36,006 nt of DNA from a virus. The stretch is from IMG/VR virus record IMGVR_UViG_3300000553_000139, positions 1 through 36,006 of that record, one strand, 5' to 3'. Positions 1 to 7,805 of the stretch are shown here, in pieces; within the stretch, counting starts at the first letter, position 1, and each line of letters begins with the position of its first letter. Made by a program: the position numbers and the translations under genes. The notes beneath the pieces were generated by a model that searched no databases, had not been told where the DNA came from, and was given only the letters and a program-made list of their open reading frames with translations.

Positions 1-163
1 CTGATTCATGCCCGACCTGGGCCAGGAATGTCGCAACCCGGGCGTCCGTGTTGATTTCATATTTTTCCATGGCATCGTTAAGCGGATCCGCGTAGATCTG
101 CGCCCGGGCCAATGGGCATCCGTACATGTCGGCAAGTTGTTGTGGTGTGATTTTCATTGTCAT
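1..163 (-). CDS. GH19 chitinase-like endolysin, N-terminal part, cut by window edge
   Basis: Reading leftward from an ATG at 163, this frame is open to the window edge and gives about 54 residues. They contain ITPQQLADMYG, then PLNDAMEKYEINT, then RVATFLAQVGHES. This pattern, with a helix beginning ITPQQL, a conserved PLN.AM..Y.I.T and FLAQ.GHES, is typical of the start of phage GH19 (chitinase/lysozyme-like) endolysins, whose catalytic Glu lies in the HES segment. The enzyme would cut cell-wall glycan at lysis. An AAGGA sequence 7 bases upstream supports the ATG at 163; a second ATG at 157 is possible. It is the last visible gene of the late operon and follows the holin-like and lipoprotein genes, as expected for a lysin. 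The C-terminal part lies outside the window. Confidence 0.82.
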   Translation of the reverse strand, partial: MTMKITPQQLADMYGCPLARAQIYADPLNDAMEKYEINTDARVATFLAQVGHES

Positions 164-165
164 GA

Positions 166-480
166 TCAATCCTTTTTTACTCGAGGAGGACAGCATTCGG
201 ATTGACACCTTCTCCTATCCTCCCAAAGCAAATCAAAATCCTTTTCGTTATCAGCTTTATGATCGGCAAGGTCCTTGTCATTTTCAGCCTTATGCGCTGC
301 AAGGGCAGTCTGCCACTCTGTTCGCGTTTCTTTGATGCTTCCCTTTAGGTCGCGCCACATAAGCGACATGATAGAGGCTATCACGACCAATAATGCAATG
401 ACCGGCTGCGAGTCTTGAGGAGAGTGTTGCGCTATTTTCTCCAATACTGCTAAAAGCTGGCTAATCTGTTCAGGTGTCAC
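166..480 (-). CDS. small membrane protein with helical tail, lysis module
   Basis: A 104-residue product with a GTG start; AGGGG about 8 bases upstream supports it. Residues about 27-43 (VIALLVVIASIMSLMW) form one hydrophobic segment. The rest is charged, helical and rich in Asp, Lys and Glu, with a short internal repeat (AAHKAENDKDL, ADHKADNEKDF). It stops 3 bases before the endolysin start. One membrane span plus a hydrophilic coiled tail beside an endolysin suggests an accessory lysis protein such as an anchored spanin-like or holin-like factor. No family is recognised with confidence. Confidence 0.7.
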   Translation of the reverse strand: MTPEQISQLLAVLEKIAQHSPQDSQPVIALLVVIASIMSLMWRDLKGSIKETRTEWQTALAAHKAENDKDLADHKADNEKDFDLLWEDRRRCQSECCPPRVKKD

Positions 481-507
481 GGTTCAATCCCCTTTCCGGC
501 CGCTCCA

Positions 508-541
508 GGCTGGGAAGATAAATTCAGCAATCTTCCCAGCC
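508..541 (-). repeat. perfect 11-bp hairpin overlapping the micro-gene stop
   Basis: GGCTGGGAAGA (508-518) and TCTTCCCAGCC (531-541) are exact reverse complements around a 12-base loop. In the minus-strand transcript the stem starts inside the last codons of the 24-residue zinc-ribbon gene and its stop codon lies in the loop. No U-run follows, so it is not a classical terminator. It could be an attenuator or an mRNA-stabilising structure ahead of the next lysis gene. Confidence 0.6.
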
Positions 542-598
542 GCAGACCTTACAGTAAGAAATATCAGTCAAGAGACTTCCACACTGTGGGCATCTCAT
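524..598 (-). CDS. 24-residue zinc-ribbon microprotein
   Basis: The ATG at 598-596 overlaps the upstream stop as TGATG, and the frame runs 24 codons to a TGA at 526-524. The peptide has Cys at positions 3, 6, 16, 19 and 24. It contains CPQCG and CKVCG, two well-formed zinc knuckles 9 residues apart, so nearly the whole protein is one zinc ribbon. No Shine-Dalgarno is evident, so translation would depend on coupling with the upstream gene. Function is unknown. The regular CPxCG/CxxCG spacing and the gapless overlap argue for a real gene, but its shortness and the hairpin across its end leave doubt. Confidence 0.55.
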   Translation of the reverse strand: MRCPQCGSLLTDISYCKVCGWEDC

Positions 599-927
599 CA
601 GGAAGCGGCAACCTGGTCACCTGCAGGAGGCAACGGTAAAAAAGTGAGGATTGGCCAGCCTGACGCGGCATCCTTCTGCAGCGCCGCGATGATCTCATTC
701 GGATCATTGGCGTGGCTGGTATCGATGGTCACCGATTTGCCGCCGATCTGTAGCGCGAAGCTCTCAGCGGTGGGAAGAAGAGCCTGAGCGACATGCAGCC
801 CCTCAACTATCGGTACCGGCACTCCTCCGACCATGGCAACAACAGAAGCGGCCAGGGGGATAAGGGTGTTAAGGACTGAAACTGTGGTCTGAATCGGAGT
901 CGGGGTGGTATTTGCCTGGTCTGTCAT
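598..927 (-). CDS. hypothetical protein of the lysis module
   Basis: A 109-residue protein. The frame is open much further upstream (to 1371), but the ATG at 927 is chosen because it overlaps the stop of the lipoprotein gene as ATGA and because the region upstream is better explained by that gene in another frame. Residues about 21-45 are hydrophobic (IPLAASVVAMVGG) and could be a weak membrane segment; the rest is soluble in character. The C-terminus is rich in Pro and Leu. I recognise no family. The position between a lipoprotein and the endolysin suggests a lysis or virion accessory role. Confidence 0.7.
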   Translation of the reverse strand: MTDQANTTPTPIQTTVSVLNTLIPLAASVVAMVGGVPVPIVEGLHVAQALLPTAESFALQIGGKSVTIDTSHANDPNEIIAALQKDAASGWPILTFLPLPPAGDQVAAS

Positions 928-1304
928 TTGGTGGTTGCTCCCTTGATCGCCTGAAGGTCTGTCAGGAGATCTGTTAAAGTTTTCGCTGACGCATCTGCTT
1001 GTGTCATATTGCCCGTCTGCTCGGCAAGCACTAACGCATCGTTCGCTGCTTGATATGTAGACGGTACTTTCTTGTAAAGGTTGGACGCCTTCAGGCAGTC
1101 TGCAGCCGGGATCATCCCCTGCTTGCAGCCGAGGTCTATCCCCTGGAATACAGTTATCGCATCCGCTTTGGTGTTGATCAGGTTGTTCGCCGCATCCGCC
1201 ATCGGATTCCCGACTGACGGGGTGCAGGCTGTCAGGGTGAACCCACCAAAAAGAAGAGCCACGGACAGGATCAATAGAACAATAAGTGTTTGTTTCTTCG
1301 TCAT
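924..1304 (-). CDS. phage lipoprotein, lysis module
   Basis: A 126-residue protein with a type II signal peptide: lysines at positions 3-4, a hydrophobic core about 7-22, and a lipobox LTAC with Cys27. The mature part is small, polar and alpha-helical (ADAANNLINTKADAITVF and following). The gene sits between a holin-like gene and other lysis genes, starts 3 bases after the previous stop, and has GGAGGGG upstream of its ATG. A membrane-anchored lipoprotein here could be an outer-membrane spanin subunit, but no partner embedded in another frame was identified, so that role is inferred from position only. Confidence 0.72.
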   Translation of the reverse strand: MTKKQTLIVLLILSVALLFGGFTLTACTPSVGNPMADAANNLINTKADAITVFQGIDLGCKQGMIPAADCLKASNLYKKVPSTYQAANDALVLAEQTGNMTQADASAKTLTDLLTDLQAIKGATTK

Positions 1305-1306
1305 GG

Positions 1307-1555
1307 TTAAAGCCCCTCCTTTGGGGCCGGTGGTACTGCTGGTTGAGGAAGAGGAGGCGCAGGGGTATCAATCGCTGTTGTCTGGTTCCCTCCCTGAGGT
1401 TGCCACGCCATCAAATGATAGCCAAAAAGAGCAGTGATACCATATTGCAGATAGCTGACGAAATTATTCGCGTCCGCTTTCCCGCAAATAACCAGGGCGC
1501 CCCACATAAAAAACAAGGCAGCGCCAGCATATAATTTCATCTTGTCATCTTTCAT
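1307..1555 (-). CDS. putative holin (two membrane segments)
   Basis: An 82-residue protein with two hydrophobic stretches, about residues 9-25 (YAGAALFFMWGALVICG) and 31-50 (FVSYLQYGITALFGYHLMAW), then a Pro- and Ala-rich hydrophilic tail. Small size, two spans, a charged N-terminus and the first position in a lysis cassette fit a class II holin, which would perforate the inner membrane to release the endolysin. The start is well supported by AAGGAGG six bases before the ATG, the strongest ribosome site of this block. No specific holin family is recognised. Confidence 0.65.
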   Translation of the reverse strand: MKDDKMKLYAGAALFFMWGALVICGKADANNFVSYLQYGITALFGYHLMAWQPQGGNQTTAIDTPAPPLPQPAVPPAPKEGL

Positions 1556-1643
1556 TTTCGCCTCCTTAATTTTAAAATTACGATATCAAAATATACTCAT
1601 TTATTCAACGTCATATTGGATATACTTAATCTTAAACTTTATA
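1556..1643 (-). promoter_or_regulatory. AT-rich intergenic gap before the lysis cassette
   Basis: An 88-base, strongly AT-rich gap in an otherwise gapless operon. It holds a perfect 14-bp palindrome TAATTTTAAAATTA (1567-1580) just upstream of the holin-like gene's ribosome site. On the minus strand there is a TTGAAT with a poor -10 match 17 bases later. An internal promoter or a regulator site for the lysis genes is possible, but no hexamer pair is convincing. Confidence 0.3.
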
Positions 1644-2093
1644 TTATTTCACAGTCTCTACAGGGAAGTTCATCATCCACAGATGTTCCGGCGTAAGGCG
1701 CTTGATCGTCTCAGGCCGATAGGGTAACGCCCCTCCCTTCTGCAAAGCCTTCCCGACGAATTCTGAGCACCACCACTTTGATTCATCTTCCCAATCGTGA
1801 TGCAAACCAAGGCCAAGAATGCCCCACCAATCATATGGCTTACCGATATTTCTCCACGCCCACGAGATCGCCGCTTTTGAATCACAGGGGATCGTCATGA
1901 TGCAAGCATTCTCAGCGATGGAGATCCTTTCCGACAAGGGGACCAGGGCCACGCCTTCAGGTGCATCCGCACCAAGAACGCTCTTGCCGACGATAATCTC
2001 AACATGAGACCAACGGGACCAGGTGATAGCCCGAATAAGCCAGCTACCGACAATTTTCCGACGAGTAAAAAGTATCCTGATTTCATCCTGCAT
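1644..2093 (-). CDS. permuted papain-fold (YiiX/NlpC-like) hydrolase
   Basis: A 149-residue protein with the layout of circularly permuted NlpC/P60-like (YiiX/YaeF-type) enzymes: an early His in WSHVEIIVG (His30) and a late nucleophile Cys in WWCSEFVGKAL (Cys109), with aromatic residues and IGKPYDWWG between them. Known relatives are thiol hydrolases acting on peptides, amides or lipids. In phages such proteins sit near the tail-fibre and lysis genes and may act on the cell envelope. It overlaps the preceding gene by 11 bases. The substrate cannot be inferred from sequence. Cys109 and His30 are both present, so it is probably active. Confidence 0.7.
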   Translation of the reverse strand: MQDEIRILFTRRKIVGSWLIRAITWSRWSHVEIIVGKSVLGADAPEGVALVPLSERISIAENACIMTIPCDSKAAISWAWRNIGKPYDWWGILGLGLHHDWEDESKWWCSEFVGKALQKGGALPYRPETIKRLTPEHLWMMNFPVETVK

Positions 2094-2583
2094 AGATTAC
2101 CGGCCATCCCCCGGAAAAATCATAAGTTGAAGGGTTCGCTGAAGCCCGCATTGCAGCGTTATGGGTTTCAGCCTGGGCAAAGGTTGCTTGATCCTGGGCG
2201 GCTGCGGCTGCAAAGATCTGCCCGGCGAGGGTCTGTGTCATGGTGATGAAAGATCCATCCATCGTCTTCCATTGAAGTCCGTTCGGGATGTTGGCACCCA
2301 TGAGAACAAGGCCCAACTGCTGGGATCTGCTGAAGGTGTCAGAGTTGAACCATTTTCCAGCTGCCTGATATCCGCCTGTTTGCGTCCTAATGTCTCGCAT
2401 GGCTTTGATCTTTTCCCACATCTGGTCAACTACAGAAACCGGATTAAGGAATGCCTGATATCGAGGATCAGTATCGGGAATCGCAGCCTGATTTGGATAG
2501 ACATTAGGATCTTGAGGACAGCCAAAAACTGTAGATACGGCTGTCTCGGTCGAGTCGGTGAATTGGACATAAACCGTTGCCAT
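2083..2583 (-). CDS. DUF4376-like tail-fibre accessory protein
   Basis: A 166-residue protein. The centre has the DUF4376 pattern: KIKAMRDIRTQTGGYQAAGKW, then NSDTFSRSQQLGLV and LQWKTMDGSFITMT, then a helical segment ending in YDFSGGWP. Proteins with this domain usually follow tail-fibre genes and are thought to be part of, or to assist assembly of, the fibre tip. The N-terminal 50 residues are beta-rich with a Pro-containing loop. It directly follows the fibre gene (11-base gap) in the same operon. The biochemical role is not established for the family. Confidence 0.75.
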   Translation of the reverse strand: MATVYVQFTDSTETAVSTVFGCPQDPNVYPNQAAIPDTDPRYQAFLNPVSVVDQMWEKIKAMRDIRTQTGGYQAAGKWFNSDTFSRSQQLGLVLMGANIPNGLQWKTMDGSFITMTQTLAGQIFAAAAAQDQATFAQAETHNAAMRASANPSTYDFSGGWPVIYAG

Positions 2584-2594
2584 TGTTAGTCTCC

Positions 2595-3548
2595 TTAGAT
2601 TGTATAACTGCTGATATTAAGCGTAACACTTGGAGTCCCGGAGCCTACCCATATTTCATAATAAAGCGTCTGCGGGGTGAGTAGAGATAACGAGGAAAAG
2701 GAAAAACTCTCGCCCCCTGCTGAAACTCCGCTTGAGCTTGCCATTTGCTGCGCTCCTACCCCCAAAACAGATGCAGCCAAAGCAACGTAAGTCGAGGCGT
2801 TTGCTGTATTATTGCTTAATGTCCAATACCCTGAAATGGTTTTGGCATTCAACGGAACAGCCGATGCAATTGACAAGGAAGTCCATGCACCTTGAAGTGT
2901 AGAGGTGTTTAAAACTGTGACATTGTAGATTGATATTAATCTATCAAGCTGCAAGCCTATTACAAATTGGCTTGCAGCATTAGTCGGCCAGACAGAAAGC
3001 AGGGCAGAGGCCGTGTACCCTGCTGGCATATTCGCACCGCCATAAACATTCGGAGCATTAACCGAAGTGGCATTGTATCCCAGGAGTGCAACATTCTGCG
3101 TGGTTGGGTTGTAAATAGCATAGACAGCGCAAAATCCAGATACCGGCCCAGCAGCCCCGGTGTCCATATATCCGGCACCTGGACCGCCTGCCATGTTCAG
3201 CGTTTTGTTCAGGTTTGCAATCTTGTAAGCAGTCCCGCCCAGGGCGGTTTCCAGGATGACTTCATCCGCCGTAAAGGTGATTGATGTTGCTGCTGCTGTG
3301 AGGCTGGCCTTCAGATTCCTGGCTGTTCCGACCACAGAAAGCGGCTGGCATACGATCCAGTATGAATTCGTGGAATCCCTCATCATCAGGAGGCCTGTGG
3401 CTGTATTAGCCCAGGTCATGAAAGGAAAAGTCGTGGTGGGAGCGGATGCCCCGCTGTTTTCTGAGACAAGAGCGGCCAGGGCCGCGTTTATCTCTGCCAG
3501 AACTGTCGCCCCGCTTCCGTCAGCGATCGTCATTGTTGCTTGTGCCAT
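2595..3548 (-). CDS. tail fibre / tail-tip structural protein
   Basis: A 317-residue protein rich in Ala, Ser, Thr and Gly with alternating beta patterns and almost no charge, as in phage fibre or tail-tip surface proteins. The N-terminus (ATVLAEINAALAALVSENSG) is a short helix that could dock on the J-like protein encoded just upstream. No catalytic motif is seen. The ATG at 3548 has AAAGGAG at good spacing. Its place between the J-like tip protein and a DUF4376 protein supports a receptor-binding role, which is inferred from context. Confidence 0.7.
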   Translation of the reverse strand: MAQATMTIADGSGATVLAEINAALAALVSENSGASAPTTTFPFMTWANTATGLLMMRDSTNSYWIVCQPLSVVGTARNLKASLTAAATSITFTADEVILETALGGTAYKIANLNKTLNMAGGPGAGYMDTGAAGPVSGFCAVYAIYNPTTQNVALLGYNATSVNAPNVYGGANMPAGYTASALLSVWPTNAASQFVIGLQLDRLISIYNVTVLNTSTLQGAWTSLSIASAVPLNAKTISGYWTLSNNTANASTYVALAASVLGVGAQQMASSSGVSAGGESFSFSSLSLLTPQTLYYEIWVGSGTPSVTLNISSYTI

Positions 3549-3557
3549 AATTCTCCT

Positions 3558-6545
3558 TTAATAAGCTGCGGCCAGCCAGTTGACTGTACGGGCGACACCG
3601 ATGCCGCCATTTAAAATTTGAATCGTTGCCCCGGATTTTGTCTGAGCCGTCAGGATTACATCATCGCCCTGAGAACCACTGACGATCGTGACCTGGAGAT
3701 TCGGGGCGACCTGAAAAGGTGTTGCATAGGTAATGGAAAGCCCGCCAGCTGGGACTGAAATCCCTGTTCCCTTGTCTGTCCTGTCAGGAACATCGACCGT
3801 GAAGACAAAGGAAGTCAGGATCGCCACGACTGAAGGATCATTACTATATAGATAGGCTCGGAAGCGTATTTTTCTGGCTGTGTATGATCCAGGAGTGAAA
3901 TCTTGCCACGCCCCGTATGTCCCGGTATTGTCAGAAAGCGCTACCTGCATCCGAAGGCCAGCTTGTCCTGAGTAATTTCCTGCAATGCTGGCAGCTGCTT
4001 TGACATCAGCGATGGTACTGAAAAGCGAATACGGGTTATCTGCCCTGGCTGTATAGGCAATAGACAGGTTGCAGATCTGGGAAAACCCGAGATCGACCTC
4101 ATGCGCTGTCGGAATCTGGTAATATCCGGAAGGAGAAACGCCACCGAAGAAGGCTACATCTGGCTGGGTTGAAAGCTGGGAAATCGTAGAGAAGTTTGAA
4201 GCTCCTGCAAGCTCCACATTTCCATTCACGATAGTCGCACCACCAGAGAATGTTCCGAGAAGCCCTGTCCCAAATTCGTCAATGGTTGCCACTATATTCT
4301 TGGTAATGCTCGATCCGACAATCACCACTGAAGAAGGGGAAGCTGAATAAGCATAAGGGCAATGTGCCGCCACCCAGTACGTACCATCTCCATCAGCTGC
4401 AATCGTGGTTGTGGGTGTGCGGCCAAGCACCTGGGCAGTCGCCCACGCAGTACCCTTTCTTATCTCATAATCGACAGCCCTGACCGGATCTGTGACGGAA
4501 TCCCAAGCCAGCATCGCCAATTGTCCACGCCATGTCACGATCAGATTGTTGACATTCGCCATCGGTGCCTTCAGGGCAGATCCGGTGACTGTGTACTGAT
4601 AGGCCGGTACATTTGCAAGCTGCTCGGTTGCGGCGCCATAAATATTGAATGATTGAAACTTGAAATAGAGCGGCTTACCCATCATGGTCAGGTCAAGCGG
4701 GTTTCCCTTAGCGATGGCTCCGTCTACTCTGACCACGATATCGCCGACATTGTGGGCCGTTGCTGCTGAATTGTAACAGCCACGCAGAAGGCCTGAAAGG
4801 GCATAGGCATTCGATCCGGTCAAGCTTGCGCCCTGGTAGGCTATGAATTCAGGTGGAATCCCAGGAGTCAGGATGGCGAGAAGGGTGGACATGTTTGCGG
4901 CATCGGTTGCGGATCCTGAAGTCAGCTGACCGCCCAGGCCATCAAGCAGAACAGCAAGGGAAGTATCGCCTGAAAGCATCCCGGCTGTCAGATGTCCGAC
5001 CCTTGATGGTGTTGTGGCCTGCCCGATTTGGTTGTAGCTGTTCCCATCATTGGAGGCCCAGATATTACAGCCACCCCAGGCTGTCCCGGCCTTCCCTGTT
5101 ACCGCGATCCAGACTTCAATTCCACTTGTGCCGGCCACATCTGCCACCGGCGGTTCAAAGAAGGCAGGAGTGAAAACGCTCCCAGGGGCGATATTGTAAT
5201 TTGCAGTATATCCGGTGCTGCCTCCCGGTGTGGCCTGTACTCTGCTGGCTGCTCCAGGTGGCGCATCCTCAGCGGTGATAGCCAGAGTTCCTGTATCGTC
5301 TTCTTCGACGATCAGGATTCTTACCGGCTTGAGATTGAGGCCGAGAGCCGTATCTGTGATCGTGACGATATCAGTCGGCTCAAGGTATGCGTAATTCCAA
5401 CCAAGATTGAAGATATACTGGTTGCGGATATAGACAGACCTCGCCAATATCAAGCTTGCCGCAGAATAGGCTGCGTTCGGATCGGTAATCTGGTGGGCCG
5501 TGATCTGATCCATGGGGATCAATCCGAATGTATCGATCGATACTTGATCCTGGACGGTACAAATCTCAGTATTGAACTCGTTGTTGATATTCAGATATTC
5601 GAGCGAGATTTGATTGAACGCGTCAGATGTTGTGTTGGCGGTTGTCGGAACAGCGTTCCTTTTCACCTGAACCGGATCATCGCCGGAGCCACCTATGATA
5701 AAATCATCATCCGTCAGATTTATAAGCGTCGAGGTGGGCGCCGTATAGGTGTACCCATATCCGGAAGCGTTTTGATCGCCATAAGGAACAACCTTCAACA
5801 CACCTTCGGAAAAATAGACACCTGTATTGAGAATCTGCATCAGATCTGTGAGCATCTGGGCAAGCGTATCTTGTGTATCGTAACAAGGAGACAAAAATAG
5901 GCCCATTGCCCCGCAGTAATTCTGGAAAGATGTTAAAGATCCGATTTTCGTTGAAGAAAACCCGGCTCCATAATGGGTATTGGTCAGAAGATCGTAAACG
6001 ATGTCTGCCGGATTCGCCCCGTTGTATCCATAAGCTGCATTTGCAAAATTTCCGTATACCTCGAAGCTGAAAGCAGGCATTGAGGTGTCGGTATCGAGAT
6101 TGAAATTCGCAGCTGAGACGTAGGCTATTCCGGGATAGTTCAGGCTCTGGCTCGGGTGCAAGCTGTCCATATACGGCCAAGTGGACTGCGGATAAGTCCC
6201 ATACAAACCCGACCAGACCGTCTGATCGATTACTTCACGGGTTTTTCCTGCCCACATGCTTGGAATACCGGAAATCTGGCCTTCGCAAAGAGCCATGACA
6301 AAAGAAGCTGTGTACGTCCAGGATGTCTGGGAAGATGTAACGCCCCCGCCTCCCTTGCCGCCACCCCCGCCATTGTTGGTAACATGGGGAACAGCGGTGA
6401 AATCTCCATACCAGAGAATATTGCCGGTTACTCTGCATCGGCCATAGGCCAGCGGGATAGGGTTTCCCTGGCAGGATGTCTGCATCTGGATAGCGGTCTG
6501 GACAGGATCGACCGTATTGATAGGAGCTGATCCGCCACCACCCAT
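3558..6545 (-). CDS. J-like tail tip / host-specificity protein
   Basis: A 995-residue protein, the usual size for lambda gpJ-type central tail-tip proteins. It starts with a Gly-rich segment, then QGNPIPLAYGRCRVTGNILWYGDF, which matches the beginning of phage tail-tip (J-like, GTA-type) proteins. A Gly-run (NNGGGGGKGGGG, near residues 57-68) is followed by TASFVMALCEGQISGI, also typical. The middle contains the LTDLMQILNTGVYFSEGVLKVVPYGD region found in these proteins, and the C-terminal half is made of fibronectin/Ig-like beta domains. It would close the tail tip and contact the receptor. The start overlaps the stop of the NlpC/P60 gene as TAATG. Confidence 0.85.
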   Translation of the reverse strand: MGGGGSAPINTVDPVQTAIQMQTSCQGNPIPLAYGRCRVTGNILWYGDFTAVPHVTNNGGGGGKGGGGVTSSQTSWTYTASFVMALCEGQISGIPSMWAGKTREVIDQTVWSGLYGTYPQSTWPYMDSLHPSQSLNYPGIAYVSAANFNLDTDTSMPAFSFEVYGNFANAAYGYNGANPADIVYDLLTNTHYGAGFSSTKIGSLTSFQNYCGAMGLFLSPCYDTQDTLAQMLTDLMQILNTGVYFSEGVLKVVPYGDQNASGYGYTYTAPTSTLINLTDDDFIIGGSGDDPVQVKRNAVPTTANTTSDAFNQISLEYLNINNEFNTEICTVQDQVSIDTFGLIPMDQITAHQITDPNAAYSAASLILARSVYIRNQYIFNLGWNYAYLEPTDIVTITDTALGLNLKPVRILIVEEDDTGTLAITAEDAPPGAASRVQATPGGSTGYTANYNIAPGSVFTPAFFEPPVADVAGTSGIEVWIAVTGKAGTAWGGCNIWASNDGNSYNQIGQATTPSRVGHLTAGMLSGDTSLAVLLDGLGGQLTSGSATDAANMSTLLAILTPGIPPEFIAYQGASLTGSNAYALSGLLRGCYNSAATAHNVGDIVVRVDGAIAKGNPLDLTMMGKPLYFKFQSFNIYGAATEQLANVPAYQYTVTGSALKAPMANVNNLIVTWRGQLAMLAWDSVTDPVRAVDYEIRKGTAWATAQVLGRTPTTTIAADGDGTYWVAAHCPYAYSASPSSVVIVGSSITKNIVATIDEFGTGLLGTFSGGATIVNGNVELAGASNFSTISQLSTQPDVAFFGGVSPSGYYQIPTAHEVDLGFSQICNLSIAYTARADNPYSLFSTIADVKAAASIAGNYSGQAGLRMQVALSDNTGTYGAWQDFTPGSYTARKIRFRAYLYSNDPSVVAILTSFVFTVDVPDRTDKGTGISVPAGGLSITYATPFQVAPNLQVTIVSGSQGDDVILTAQTKSGATIQILNGGIGVARTVNWLAAAY

Positions 6546-6955
6546 TATTTAGCCCTCCAGAAGGAATGAAGCCTTCCTTTCAATTCCGAGCCTTCAGCTG
6601 AAGCATAGACAACGCCCTGCCGGTAATAGGCGTGAATGACTAAGGGCCAATCGACAACGATGGCAGCATGAGACGCGCACCGGCCAAACTGGAACATCGC
6701 TATGTCTCCCGGCTGCGGATCTTCGACCTGGTCGCAATATTGTCGGAGGTAATTCAGGAAGCGTTCTCCTCCCTGGTGGAGATGCCAGTCGGGCGGATAA
6801 TCCTCAACCTTCAGATCTGGGCCGAGTCCTGTTTCTCGAAAAACTCCGATAACGAAATGAGCGCAATCCACCCCGACACCCTTTATCATGGCCTTGTGGT
6901 GAAAAGGTGTCCGAATCCAGGACTCTGCTTCTATTAAGATCTCGTCGGATTTCAT
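6545..6955 (-). CDS. NlpC/P60 tail assembly peptidase
   Basis: A 136-residue NlpC/P60-family protein. The nucleophile Cys is in VDCAHFVIGVF (Cys30) and the catalytic His is in CASHAAIVVD; a second His follows in LVIHAY. The N-terminal AESWIRTPFHHKA resembles the substrate-binding lead-in of GTA and phage NlpC/P60 proteins. In the homologous tail module (DUF2460, DUF2163, NlpC/P60, J-like) this protein is a tail-tip peptidoglycan hydrolase that may open the wall during DNA injection. The start overlaps the previous stop as ATGA. Confidence 0.85.
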   Translation of the reverse strand: MKSDEILIEAESWIRTPFHHKAMIKGVGVDCAHFVIGVFRETGLGPDLKVEDYPPDWHLHQGGERFLNYLRQYCDQVEDPQPGDIAMFQFGRCASHAAIVVDWPLVIHAYYRQGVVYASAEGSELKGRLHSFWRAK

Positions 6956-7803
6956 ATTGCAGTTTCCGGTACCGGGATAAATGGCATCCCTTTGAATTTT
7001 GTCTGGTTACCGAACTTGGTCTGGCAGGTTGTCAGATTCTTGTCGCAGCCAGGGTAGAGAGTCATCGAATCCCCGGATGAAGGGGCATTCGGAAGCGGGT
7101 TGTAGACCAAAAAACCGCCAGAACCGGAAAATTTGATGGTTCTCTTTAATCCTGCCAGCACTCCTGTATTCCAAACCACGTAACCCATGTTGAAAAATCC
7201 CTGAGCCTGGACTATAGAACAGTTGATAGACGAGACTGTAGATCCGCCAGAATCAGATGCACCGACCGCGTAAGCTGACCTCGAAACTCCGCAATCCGTG
7301 TCATAAAGGGAATACATGCAATTCGCTTGATACAGATTCCTGGGCATCTGAAGGCTGAACTGCGACACATCAGAATTGATCCTCGCTTTCATCCCTGCCC
7401 GGGCGATTTCTAAATCCGCAAAAAGGCCAGAAAAGATATTTATGGTTCCGACAACTGTAGGGACCGGAGAAAGATAAGCCCTTTCGAGCTTTAGACTCGC
7501 CCCGTCAAAAGCTCCGCCAGCGGCCGCGGCCAACATCGCCAAGCCATTCACCAGATCCGTTGACTTCGGGTAGATCTCGACATCGAGCGTATCGACTTCC
7601 AGACCAATGACGATCCGAGTCTTTGACCGTTTGAAGGTTGGTCCGGATGACGAAAAAGTATTCCCCCCGGAAACGAGATCCATATCGAAATCCGTGAACC
7701 GCAGAACAGTCCCGTTGATAAGCGTAATCGTGTAGAGATCGGCCAGGGTGAATTCAGTGCTGTTCTGCATAAGGGTGAGCAATGCTCCGGATATTGTCTT
7801 CAT
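6952..7803 (-). CDS. DUF2163-type tail-tip (hub) protein
   Basis: A 283-residue protein of the DUF2163 / phage BR0599 type. The N-terminal domain reads TLADLYTITLINGTVLRFTDFDMDL, and the C-terminal domain has a Cys-containing segment (LYQANCMYSLYDTDCGVSRSAY and later CDKNLTTCQTKFGN). In the related gene transfer agent these two domains form a distal tail hub and an iron-sulfur-like Cys cluster has been described; the four Cys here fit that layout. The start is moved to the ATG at 7803 from a longer frame (7857), because that ATG follows the previous stop and has AGGT upstream. Confidence 0.8.
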   Translation of the reverse strand: MKTISGALLTLMQNSTEFTLADLYTITLINGTVLRFTDFDMDLVSGGNTFSSSGPTFKRSKTRIVIGLEVDTLDVEIYPKSTDLVNGLAMLAAAAGGAFDGASLKLERAYLSPVPTVVGTINIFSGLFADLEIARAGMKARINSDVSQFSLQMPRNLYQANCMYSLYDTDCGVSRSAYAVGASDSGGSTVSSINCSIVQAQGFFNMGYVVWNTGVLAGLKRTIKFSGSGGFLVYNPLPNAPSSGDSMTLYPGCDKNLTTCQTKFGNQTKFKGMPFIPVPETAI

Positions 7804-7805
7804 AC

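Noticed and set aside
598-1371. Extended 257-residue frame starting at 1371
   Set aside because: Its upstream part overlaps the lipoprotein and holin-like genes and reads as low-quality Arg/Ser/Cys-rich sequence; the ATG at 927 fits the operon overlap.
5028-5900. Plus-strand frame of 290 residues opposite the J-like gene
   Set aside because: Antisense shadow of the tail-tip gene with no start signal or domain.
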